This document shows, piece after piece, positions 8,163-15,000 of a DNA stretch of 30,096 bases. Both the position numbers and the translations under genes were made by a program. Numbering within the stretch: the first letter of the stretch is position 1; each line of letters starts with the position of its first letter. The DNA is from UBA1049 sp964525815 (GTDB lineage Bacteria; Bacillota; Clostridia; Oscillospirales; CAG-382). The notes under the pieces were generated by a model that saw only the letters and a program-made list of their open reading frames with translations, did no database searches and had not been told where the DNA came from. The stretch is from positions 1 to 30,096 of the forward strand of contig CAZGJQ010000012.1 of assembly GCA_964525815.1 (NCBI GenBank). The letters run 5' to 3'.

Positions 8163-9407
8163 ATGAAACAGGAAAGAAAGAATATAGTACGGCAAAAAAA
8201 CGCAGAGGAAAGAAAGGCTATTCTTATTACAATCGTAATAGTGCTTGCCATAGCGCTTCTGATTTTGGCCGCCGTGCTCTTTTTGCCGAATGTAACCGAA
8301 AATGAAAAATCGGACGAATTATCCAGCGACAGAGCGGACAACACCGTGTCCAATGTTTCCCATAGTGAGGAGAGCTCACTCGCAGAATCAAGGGATGCCT
8401 CGCAGACCGAGTCACAAGACACTTCGGAGTCGGATATTTCTGACGAATCTAATGATATGAGCGACGTTTCGGGTAGCGATGAGCTGGTTCACCGTTGGGT
8501 AATAAACAATCTCGGATATACCTATATTTACGGTGATATCGGACTTGAGCAGTGCAGCGCGACTACCGCAACTCTGCAAAGATATGCCGATACGGTAAAC
8601 AGTCTTAGCTCTTCACTACCGAGCGGAGTTAAGGTATATAGCATAACCGTCCCCACTCATGCGGAGTTTGTTGATATCCCACGGGAAATATATTCGGCAG
8701 ACCAGTTTTTCAATGCGTCCCAGAAGAATGTCATTAACGGAATAAACGATAGGCTGGACAGCAGAATAACCGCTGTTAATATTTACGAGACCCTAAGGGA
8801 GCACTCGGACGAGTATCTTTATTTCCGTACCGATATTAACTGGACACCGCTTGCGGCATATTACGCCTATTCAGAGTTTTCTTCGGCGGCTGGATTCTCA
8901 TCGCCAGCATTTAATGATTACAATAAGGAAATGTACACGGGATTCCTCGGCAGATTCTATACAGCTACGGAGGAGCCTACCCTTGCAGCAAACCCTGACA
9001 CCATAGAATACCCCTTGGTTGACCCTGAGGGCAACTGCAACCTTACTGTCTATCACAGAGGGTTGATTTATAACAATTACAAGGTTGTGGGTAACAGCGT
9101 TTCCGCTCCCTCAAACGGCTACAATGTTTTTTTAGGTATGGAAGCGGAACGCTATAAGATAACCACGGGAAACTCCGGCGATAAGCTGCTTATAGTTTCG
9201 GATACAAGTGCGGCTGCGTTTGTGCCCTATTTGGTCTCCCATTACAGCGAGATTCATTATGTTAATCCAAGCTATTTTGGAGACAGCTTAAAAGGATATG
9301 TTTCGGACAACGGTATTGCCGAGGTTCTGTTTATGAATTATGCAACCAACGCAAACAGATTCGATTTCACCAATGTGCTCTCTGAGCTGGGCGGAATAAG
9401 CGGATGA
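8163..9407 (+). CDS. Membrane-anchored DHHW / AlgJ-AlgX-like (SGNH-type) extracytoplasmic protein
   Basis: A 414-residue protein with a basic N-terminus, one membrane segment at about 19-42, a serine/aspartate-rich linker (about 50-105) and a folded extracellular domain from about 108 to the end. The segment YFRTDINWTPLAAYYAY corresponds to the signature of the DHHW family (PF14286), relatives of the AlgJ/AlgX SGNH-like enzymes linked to acetylation of surface polysaccharides. Here the DHHW tetrad reads D224-I225-N226-W227, so the central histidines are lost. Later segments VGNSVSAPSNGYNVFLG and LLIVSDTSAAAFVPYL fit the same fold. GGAGG (8152-8156) precedes the ATG. No membrane O-acyltransferase (AlgI type), the usual partner, is nearby. 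Catalytic activity is uncertain. It overlaps the following methyltransferase gene by four bases (ATGA). Confidence 0.72.
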   Translation: MKQERKNIVRQKNAEERKAILITIVIVLAIALLILAAVLFLPNVTENEKSDELSSDRADNTVSNVSHSEESSLAESRDASQTESQDTSESDISDESNDMSDVSGSDELVHRWVINNLGYTYIYGDIGLEQCSATTATLQRYADTVNSLSSSLPSGVKVYSITVPTHAEFVDIPREIYSADQFFNASQKNVINGINDRLDSRITAVNIYETLREHSDEYLYFRTDINWTPLAAYYAYSEFSSAAGFSSPAFNDYNKEMYTGFLGRFYTATEEPTLAANPDTIEYPLVDPEGNCNLTVYHRGLIYNNYKVVGNSVSAPSNGYNVFLGMEAERYKITTGNSGDKLLIVSDTSAAAFVPYLVSHYSEIHYVNPSYFGDSLKGYVSDNGIAEVLFMNYATNANRFDFTNVLSELGGISG

Positions 9408-10219
9408 AGGCGGAATGTAAGGTAATCTTGAGCGGATTTATTTCTGTACGGAGCGCTATTGAAGCAAAAAGCAGAGCTGTAAGCAGAATAATTTTTGAGA
9501 AAAACAGATACGAAGGAATCATGCGCTCCACACTTCGTGTTTCCGAGAAAAGGCAGTATGAAAGGCTCAAAAAATCCGGAATACCCATAGAATTTGTAAG
9601 TAAGACGGACTTTGATGCGATATGCGGCAATCCTTCTGCGGGAGGAATTGCCGCACTTTGCGGTGAAAGACAGTATGCTTCTATAGAGGCTCTTGCCGAA
9701 AAAAAAGATGCTTTTCTGGTAATTCTTGACGGCATTGAGGACCCGTATAATTTCGGGTTTACGCTTCGTACTCTTTATGCGGCGGGAGCGGACGGGGTGA
9801 TACTGCCGGACAGAAGATTCTATTCCTCGGATGAGATTGTTGTCAGGAGCTCAGCGGGAGCATCCGAGCTTCTTCATACGGCGGTAGTGAATGATTTGAC
9901 CGAGGTTTGCGGCAGCCTGAAGGAAAAGGGCTTCTTGATAATTTCGACCGATAATAATAAAAAAGCAAAGGATATTTACAAAATAAAGATAAAACGACCG
10001 CTGTGCCTTGTTTTTGGCGGAGAAAAAAGAGGAATTTCTGCAGGTATTACCGAAATATCTGATTTGACTGTACGATTGAAGTATCCGAGAGAGTGTCATT
10101 TTTCGTTAAGCGCTACCAACGCCGTGTCAATTATCTCCTTTGAGATTGCCAGACGCATTTCCAAGCCCCCAGATAACATTGGGAACCTCTCCAACAATAA
10201 CCGTTTCCGCAATACATAA
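9404..10219 (+). CDS. TrmH/SpoU-family (SPOUT) RNA 2'-O-methyltransferase
   Basis: Likely S-adenosylmethionine-dependent methyltransferase acting on tRNA or rRNA ribose. The SPOUT motifs are seen in order: motif 1 VILDGIEDPYNFGFTLRTLY (about 107-126, with the usual arginine), motif 2 LVFGGEKRGIS (about 201-211), and motif 3 FSLSATNAVSIISFEIARR (about 231-249). The N-terminal part resembles the substrate-binding domain of this family. The exact target cannot be assigned. It starts inside the stop of the preceding gene (ATGA at 9404-9407), so it is translationally coupled. The last ~22 residues after motif 3 are encoded opposite the conserved C-terminus of yunB and look like read-through rather than a folded domain. 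Confidence 0.85.
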   Translation: MKAECKVILSGFISVRSAIEAKSRAVSRIIFEKNRYEGIMRSTLRVSEKRQYERLKKSGIPIEFVSKTDFDAICGNPSAGGIAALCGERQYASIEALAEKKDAFLVILDGIEDPYNFGFTLRTLYAAGADGVILPDRRFYSSDEIVVRSSAGASELLHTAVVNDLTEVCGSLKEKGFLIISTDNNKKAKDIYKIKIKRPLCLVFGGEKRGISAGITEISDLTVRLKYPRECHFSLSATNAVSIISFEIARRISKPPDNIGNLSNNNRFRNT

Positions 10220-10768
10220 AGAGGCGGTGAATTCGCTGGAGGAATCGTAAAAGGGAGTCATTAGAGACACGCAGACCCTAAACTCCAGGAGTATTCGGTG
10301 CAGGCTTTGATTTATTCCGGCGGATTTGAAAACGCTTTTTATATCGCTTGCAACGGTTCCGAGGGGGACAACCCTGATTTTTATTTTCGGTCCTCTGCCC
10401 GAGAAGAGCCTGCTGTTAAAGGCGTTTCCGATGGGGATGGCAAATTCACCGTATTCTATTTCTCTAATACTCTCAATTATAGTCATAACCAGCTCGGAGG
10501 CTATCAGGTTCAGCTTAATGGAATCTATAAATATTGCGGATACCTTACCTCCGGTATCCTTCTGTATAAGAGCAAAGTCCTCGTACTTAGGTATGTCCTC
10601 GCTGATTTTCCTGTATATGCTTTGATTAACCCTGTGTGTTAGCAGCATATTTGCTTCGGTTCCGGCATAAATGTCCGCAGCTTCCGAAAACCCGCCTAAA
10701 AACATATAGATCGTTACGGAGAAGGATACAAGAACCACAATAAAAATACATATAAGCCTTTTTTTCAT
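10127..10768 (-). CDS. yunB: Sporulation protein YunB
   Basis: Required for proper sporulation in Bacillus subtilis, where it is made in the mother cell under sigma-E. This 213-residue copy has an N-terminal membrane or signal segment (about 4-24) and then the family's conserved body: GEFAIPIGN (107-115), GRGPKIKIRVVPLGTVASD (124-142), SAGINQSLHRI (149-159) and AETVIVGEVP (187-196). It is slightly shorter than typical homologues. The start rests on the hydrophobic MKKRLICIF end; the Shine-Dalgarno site (GGATGTGG) is weak. On its strand CATATAAT (10786-10793) resembles a sigma-E -10 box, but no matching -35 is seen. It is divergent from sigG and convergent with the TrmH-type gene, with 93 bases of overlap. 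Confidence 0.85.
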   Translation of the reverse strand: MKKRLICIFIVVLVSFSVTIYMFLGGFSEAADIYAGTEANMLLTHRVNQSIYRKISEDIPKYEDFALIQKDTGGKVSAIFIDSIKLNLIASELVMTIIESIREIEYGEFAIPIGNAFNSRLFSGRGPKIKIRVVPLGTVASDIKSVFKSAGINQSLHRILLEFRVCVSLMTPFYDSSSEFTASLCIAETVIVGEVPNVIWGLGNASGNLKGDN

Positions 10769-10841
10769 ATAACCACATCCGATGAATTATATGATTAAAA
10801 AGGCTTTTTTAGTGCTTAAATTATTAAATTTGCGAAGTTGG

Positions 10842-10859
10842 ATATTTCCCGGGAAATAT
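10842..10859. promoter_or_regulatory. 18-bp perfect palindrome between yunB and sigG
   Basis: ATATTTCCCGGGAAATAT is an uninterrupted perfect palindrome in the 269-base divergent intergenic region. With no loop it cannot form a good RNA hairpin, so it looks like the binding site of a dimeric regulator. The regulator is unknown. Confidence 0.5.
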
Positions 10860-10979
10860 TACGGTCGGTAAGAATTAATTTACAAATGAGTATAAATCGG
10901 CAAAACGACTATGCCCCAACGATTTCGGGGAATAATTAAATTATGTAATCCTTTGTTAATTAAATCAGGCAAAAAAATA

Positions 10980-11009
10980 GTATTCATCTGTTCGGATTTG
11001 GGAAAACTG
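10980..11009 (+). promoter_or_regulatory. Sigma-F (forespore) type promoter of sigG
   Basis: GTATT at 10980-10984 and GGGAAAACTG at 11000-11009 fit the sigma-F pattern (GyATA-like -35, GGnnAnAnT -10), with a 15-base spacer. Transcription would start near 11015 and give a short leader with GGAGG at 11028-11032. Known biology agrees: spoIIIG (sigG) is transcribed by sigma-F in Bacillus. Confidence 0.65.
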
Positions 11010-11037
11010 ATTATGTAAACCAAATTCGGAGGATGTT

Positions 11038-11808
11038 ATGTATAACAAGGTAGAGATATGCGGTGTAAACACCGCAAAGCTAAAGGTTCTTTCGAACGAG
11101 GAAAAGACTGAGCTGTTAAAAAGAGCAAAGGAGGGGGACAAGCAGGCAAGGGACGAGCTTATCAGCGGTAATTTGAGACTGGTTTTGAGTGTGATACAAT
11201 CCTTTCAGAACAGGGGTGAAAATCCGGACGATTTGTTCCAGGTGGGATGTATCGGACTTATTAAAGCGGTGGACAATTTTGATATGAGCTTGGATGTTAA
11301 GTTTTCAACCTATGCGGTACCTATGATTTTAGGAGAGGTTCGCCGTTATTTAAGGGATAATAATATGGTAAGGGTTTCCCGTTCTCTTAGAGACCTCGCA
11401 TATAAGGCTCTACAGGCAAAGGAAAGGTTATCCGTAAATCTATCGAGAGAGCCTACGGTAGACGAGATAGCAAAAGAGATAGAAGAAACACCGCAAAGCG
11501 TAACAAATGCGCTGGATGCCATTGTAGACCCTGTTTCTCTTTACGACCCGGTATATTCGGACAGCGGTGACTCCATATATGTCTTGGATCAGATAAGTGA
11601 TACAACCTGTAACGACGAGAACTGGCTGAACAATATTGCCATGGGCGAGGCGATAAAAAAGCTCGGAGAGCGGGAACGCAGAATTTTGTTATTAAGATTC
11701 TACAGCGGCAAGACGCAAACCGAGGTGTCGGAGGAGATAGGAATATCCCAGGCGCAGGTAAGCCGACTGGAAAAGCACGCCTTAGAAAAGATAAAAAAAC
11801 AAATGTAG
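11038..11808 (+). CDS. sigG: RNA polymerase sporulation sigma factor SigG (late forespore)
   Basis: Directs late forespore transcription after engulfment. The 256 residues carry the SigG-specific start NKVEICGVNTAKL, region 2 with NLRLVLSVIQ, DLFQVGCIGLIKAVDNFD and FSTYAVPMILGEVRRYLRDN, a region 3 (VRVSRSLRDLAYKALQ), and region 4 with the helix-turn-helix GKTQTEVSEEIGISQAQVSR. The NKVEICGV end and DPVSLYDPVYSDSGD segment distinguish SigG from SigF and SigE. The start has an excellent Shine-Dalgarno site five bases upstream. The gene has its own sigma-F-like promoter and ends at a terminator shared with the convergent histidine kinase gene. Confidence 0.95.
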   Translation: MYNKVEICGVNTAKLKVLSNEEKTELLKRAKEGDKQARDELISGNLRLVLSVIQSFQNRGENPDDLFQVGCIGLIKAVDNFDMSLDVKFSTYAVPMILGEVRRYLRDNNMVRVSRSLRDLAYKALQAKERLSVNLSREPTVDEIAKEIEETPQSVTNALDAIVDPVSLYDPVYSDSGDSIYVLDQISDTTCNDENWLNNIAMGEAIKKLGERERRILLLRFYSGKTQTEVSEEIGISQAQVSRLEKHALEKIKKQM

Positions 11809-11821
11809 AATATAAAAATTT

Positions 11822-11851
11822 AAAAGCGGGGAATTCTACCCCCGCTTTTTT
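11822..11851. terminator. Bidirectional terminator, overlapping the histidine kinase C-terminus
   Basis: AAAAGCGGGG (11822-11831) pairs with CCCCGCTTTT (11840-11849), with A and T runs on both sides, so it can end sigG and the kinase operon. The kinase stop codon (11836-11838) lies in the loop, and one arm encodes the kinase's last residues. Confidence 0.85.
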
Positions 11852-13092
11852 ACTCTCTTAAATATACAGGTAAAACAGGTGCCGGTTTCGGCGGTGCTGT
11901 GAACGGTTATTTTTGCGTTAAGGGTTTCTGCAATTCTGTTTGCTATGGACAATCCCAAGCCGTAGCCGCCTTCACTGCGGGAACGGGATTTGTCCACCCT
12001 GTAGAAGCGCTCAAAGATATTCCTTTGCTGCTCCCGGGGAATAGGCTCTCCCGAGTTCCAGACCGATAAATAAGCCCTGTCCTGATCCTCATATACACTA
12101 ACCGCTATTCTGCCGTTATCGTCGGAGTACTTGAAGGAGTTATCGAGCAGAATTATAATTAACTGCTTTATAAGACCTTCGTTACCCATAATCGAAATAT
12201 TCGGCTTAATATCAATGGTAAGGTGCTTGTTCTTCTCATAGCTGATGCTCTCGAAGGGTAGCACGGAGCTGTTTATTGTATCGCTGAGGCTGATAACTCC
12301 AAGCACCTCTGAGCCGGTGTTTTCGTCGGTTTTTGCAAGATAAAGCATATTATTGACGAGCTCTGTCATTCGTGCCGCTTCCGTCCTTATATATTCCAGC
12401 CATTTTGCTTGCTGAGATATGGTTGACTCCTTGCTGGCGAGCAAAACATCCGCGTTTGCGGCTATGACTGTTATCGGAGTCTTTAGCTCATGCGAAGCAT
12501 CGGCGACAAGCTGCATCTGCTGCTTTAATGACCTCTCAACGGGAGCGACCGCTATTCTGGCAATAACAATGCTGATTATCAGGAAAGCAGCAAGTGCGAC
12601 GGCTCCTACCAGTACGAAGGTTATAATAAGCTGCTCGAGAGTTGTGTCCTCGTATTCTTTATCCAAAAATACTATCCGCTTACCCATTAAGGTATCCACT
12701 GAGTAATACCGCAAATTGTATTCCGACAAAACACCCTCGTTTACTTCGGATGTATATACAGCATTAATGAGCGTGTTTAGGTATTGGCTTTGTTGCTCGT
12801 TTATGTCGTCTGCTTCAACCTCATAACCGTTTACCCGATAGGTCATGCTTTTATCGTTTGTTTCTATAGTGAAGGTGGAAAGATAGGAATAGCTCTGCTC
12901 TGAACCGGAGAAGACCCCGAAGAAGGAATCCCTGAGCACCACCTTTGAGGAAATCTCCTTCATTGCAGATATGCTCTCATTCCTTAGATTGTTAGAGGTG
13001 GAAAGGTATGTGAAAACAAATGCTGCTATCAAAACGACGGAAATAAGCAGCATATTTGTTATAATGAACTTTGCTCTAAGCTTGCGTATCAA
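11836..13092 (-). CDS. Sensor histidine kinase (CiaH-like partner of the OmpR-family regulator)
   Basis: Membrane sensor that autophosphorylates and passes phosphate to the regulator encoded just upstream. It has a first membrane segment at about 11-31, an extracytoplasmic sensor region to about 150, a second membrane segment (about 155-178), a short linker, the H-box DASHELKTPIT with H201, an N-box (LLDNSFKYSDD) and ATP-lid/G-box GYGLGLSIANRIAE. The 418 residues are complete. Translation is coupled to the regulator by a four-base overlap. The final residues (KKRG) are encoded by the sigG terminator arm. The stimulus is not readable from sequence; resemblance of the regulator to CiaR suggests envelope stress, by inference. 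Confidence 0.9.
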   Translation of the reverse strand: MIRKLRAKFIITNMLLISVVLIAAFVFTYLSTSNNLRNESISAMKEISSKVVLRDSFFGVFSGSEQSYSYLSTFTIETNDKSMTYRVNGYEVEADDINEQQSQYLNTLINAVYTSEVNEGVLSEYNLRYYSVDTLMGKRIVFLDKEYEDTTLEQLIITFVLVGAVALAAFLIISIVIARIAVAPVERSLKQQMQLVADASHELKTPITVIAANADVLLASKESTISQQAKWLEYIRTEAARMTELVNNMLYLAKTDENTGSEVLGVISLSDTINSSVLPFESISYEKNKHLTIDIKPNISIMGNEGLIKQLIIILLDNSFKYSDDNGRIAVSVYEDQDRAYLSVWNSGEPIPREQQRNIFERFYRVDKSRSRSEGGYGLGLSIANRIAETLNAKITVHSTAETGTCFTCIFKRVKKRG

Positions 13093-13763
13093 GTGGACTC
13101 CTCCAGATAATATCCGATTTTTCTGATTGTTACTATGCTTACTTTCGAGCCGAGGAACAAGAGCTTTTTACGCAGAAACGAAATATAAACCTCGACATTA
13201 TTGTCCTCCGCATCAGAATCATACCCCCATACCTTGGTTAAAAGCACTTCCTTTTGCATCACCGCTTCAGGATTGGACATAAAGAGCCGCATTATCTCAA
13301 ACTCCTTGTTACCCAAATGCACCGACTTCTTGCCGCAGACAAGCATATAATTAGACAGGTTTAATGAAAGGTCGGAGTAGGTCAGTGTATCCAGCACAAC
13401 CTCTCCCTTCCTGCGTGTGCATGCTCTTACCCTTGCAAGCAGCTCCTCTGCTGAAAAAGGCTTGGTTAGATAATCATCCGCACCGCAATCCAGCCCCTTT
13501 ACCTTGTCGGTGACCTCATCCTTGGCAGTAAGCAGTATGACCGGTGTTTTTATTTTCCTGTTCCTCAGCTCTCTGACCACTTCAAAACCGTTCATTTTCG
13601 GTAGCATTACATCCAACAAAATCACATCATAAATATCGCTCTCACCGTAAGCGAGTCCGTCGGAGCCGTCATATACGATATCACAGGCATATTTCCGGGA
13701 GCTTAATATTTCGCCGAGTGTATCAGCGAGTCTAACTTCGTCCTCAACAATCAGTGCCCGCAT
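13089..13763 (-). CDS. OmpR/PhoB-family response regulator, CiaR-like
   Basis: A 224-residue DNA-binding regulator. The receiver domain has the acidic pocket E7/D8, phospho-acceptor D51 in ILLDVMLP, conserved threonine T79 and lysine K101. The C-terminal winged helix includes LGNKEFEIMRLFMSNP and VWGYDSDAEDNNVEVYISFLRKKL, close in pattern to streptococcal CiaR. AGGAGAG precedes the ATG. The upstream region carries a TTTAAG direct repeat that matches the known CiaR site, so autoregulation is likely. It forms an operon with the kinase gene. Confidence 0.92.
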   Translation of the reverse strand: MRALIVEDEVRLADTLGEILSSRKYACDIVYDGSDGLAYGESDIYDVILLDVMLPKMNGFEVVRELRNRKIKTPVILLTAKDEVTDKVKGLDCGADDYLTKPFSAEELLARVRACTRRKGEVVLDTLTYSDLSLNLSNYMLVCGKKSVHLGNKEFEIMRLFMSNPEAVMQKEVLLTKVWGYDSDAEDNNVEVYISFLRKKLLFLGSKVSIVTIRKIGYYLEEST

Positions 13764-13794
13764 TGCTTTAGTACTCTCCTTTTTTTATATGGTT

Positions 13795-13827
13795 ATAATA
13801 CCGATAGTAGCTTAAACGCATCTTAAA
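13795..13827 (-). promoter_or_regulatory. CiaR-type direct repeat and -10 box of the two-component operon
   Basis: On the minus strand TTTAAG (13827-13822), five bases, TTTAAG (13816-13811), ten bases, then TATTAT (13800-13795). There is no normal -35 box at 17 bases, and the repeat occupies that place, as expected for an activator-dependent promoter. The repeat equals the published pneumococcal CiaR motif TTTAAG-N5-TTTAAG. Confidence 0.65.
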
Positions 13828-13832
13828 AGACA

Positions 13833-13866
13833 AAAAAGGAAACCGTCAAGGCTTCCTCATTTTTTT
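13833..13866 (-). terminator. Terminator after the zinc-ribbon membrane protein gene
   Basis: On the minus strand GGAAGCC and GGTTTCC (13838-13856) form a seven-base stem with one mismatch and loop TTGAC, followed by TTTTTT. It separates this gene from the two-component operon. Confidence 0.75.
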
Positions 13867-14893
13867 AACCCTTGTTAATCCTTAGGGTTTCTACTTTCGG
13901 TTTTTCTATTACAACCTTGCTCTTTTCATACATTCCAAGCAGGAATATTATTGCACCGAAAACCGCAAGCAGCACCGAAATAGCTGCGAAGATATAGAAG
14001 TCAGAGCTGTAATTCTTATACCCTTCCACAGCAGTGCTTCTGAGCGGCATTAACAGAAACTTAGGATATACTGTAATTATCTGAGATAGCCTGATGGAAA
14101 AATCATTTAGTATATTGACAATGATTCCTATATACTGTCCGGCAACCGCTGCCATAACCGAAACTGCGGAAACGGTAATATAAGCCGCTAAGGATGCCTT
14201 TTTAAAAAAGAGTCTGTATCCCGTATATGTGAGAAAAGCGACCAAAAAGCCGATTACAGTAACCGCATATCGGGGATCCCAGGAGCCCCACTCGTTCGCA
14301 AAGGGTATCACCCAACGGTAAAAAACATAGAACAGAGCGATTCCGATAAGACCGCCGCCCAGAGCGCCGAGAATAGCGGACAGGCTTGTTTTTGAGGATG
14401 CATCCGTCTCTGCAGTGGGCTTGTCCCGTTCCTCAAGAACATCAAGAGTGCAGCTCTCGCACATCAGATAATTCTTGTTATCGCTGGTTAGCTTCTTCGG
14501 GTAACGCTTTCCAAACTGCTTGCCGCAACCGGAGCAATAATCGCTGCCCTTTACCTTGTGCTCGTTAAGCAGCTCAACGCAAAAATCTATCATTTTTAAA
14601 AAATCCGGAATGCTTGAGCCTGAGGTAATATCCAGTCCGTCCTCATGAAGAGAGTAATCTATAACCGAAAAGGTATCGAGATTGCTTTTTACAGCTTCGG
14701 ATATCTCAAAAGCGGCAAGGGAGCTGTCCTCGCTCTCTTCCTCTTCTTCCAATAAAAAATTGAAAAAAGCCTGCTTTTTGTTCCCGCTTTCGCTGACGGT
14801 AATGAGATAACCTCCGTAAATTCCATAAGCGTGGTCGGGAGTAACGGTTAATCCTATATTACGCAGCGCGGCATCAAGTGTTTTACTAAGCAT
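13865..14893 (-). CDS. Zinc-ribbon membrane protein of unknown function
   Basis: I do not recognise this family. The 342-residue protein has a cytoplasmic-looking N-terminal domain (about 1-115) with an acidic run (EEEEESED, about 49-56), then a four-cysteine zinc ribbon, C120-x2-C123 and C145-x2-C148, and then four hydrophobic segments (about 171-193, 210-228, 235-262, 300-321). There is no signal peptide. Start 14893 is chosen over the upstream TTG at 14914 because AAAGGGG is correctly spaced for it. It has its own extended -10 promoter and a terminator, so it is probably monocistronic. The layout, a soluble domain and metal knuckle joined to a membrane domain, suggests a sensing or membrane-homeostasis role, but no function is claimed. 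Confidence 0.75.
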   Translation of the reverse strand: MLSKTLDAALRNIGLTVTPDHAYGIYGGYLITVSESGNKKQAFFNFLLEEEEESEDSSLAAFEISEAVKSNLDTFSVIDYSLHEDGLDITSGSSIPDFLKMIDFCVELLNEHKVKGSDYCSGCGKQFGKRYPKKLTSDNKNYLMCESCTLDVLEERDKPTAETDASSKTSLSAILGALGGGLIGIALFYVFYRWVIPFANEWGSWDPRYAVTVIGFLVAFLTYTGYRLFFKKASLAAYITVSAVSVMAAVAGQYIGIIVNILNDFSIRLSQIITVYPKFLLMPLRSTAVEGYKNYSSDFYIFAAISVLLAVFGAIIFLLGMYEKSKVVIEKPKVETLRINKG

Positions 14894-14931
14894 AAAAACA
14901 GCCCCTTTAAACAAATATTTGTATCCGTTTA

Positions 14932-14940
14932 ATTATAACA
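14932..14940 (-). promoter_or_regulatory. Extended -10 promoter of the zinc-ribbon gene
   Basis: On the minus strand TGTTATAAT gives a perfect TATAAT with the TGn extension; no good -35 is seen. The start of transcription would fall about 30 bases before the ATG. Confidence 0.55.
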
Positions 14941-15000
14941 CAACTGTGTATTAAATGGTGAAACAAATGTTAACAATTACCAGCTAGTCACAGAGCAGTA

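Noticed and set aside
8033..8422. 129-codon minus-strand frame over the ftsH-DHHW gap
   Set aside because: It crosses the terminator and the promoter region and is opposite the serine-rich linker of the real gene, which explains its serine-rich composition.
10298..10642. Two open frames on the plus strand inside yunB
   Set aside because: They lie wholly opposite yunB, which has clear family motifs; neither has a good Shine-Dalgarno site or recognisable protein features.
10786..10793. CATATAAT as a sigma-E -10 box for yunB
   Set aside because: It fits 7 of 8 consensus bases and the regulation is expected, but no -35 element is seen at the right distance and the transcript would start at the Shine-Dalgarno site. 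It is mentioned under yunB but not listed as a feature.
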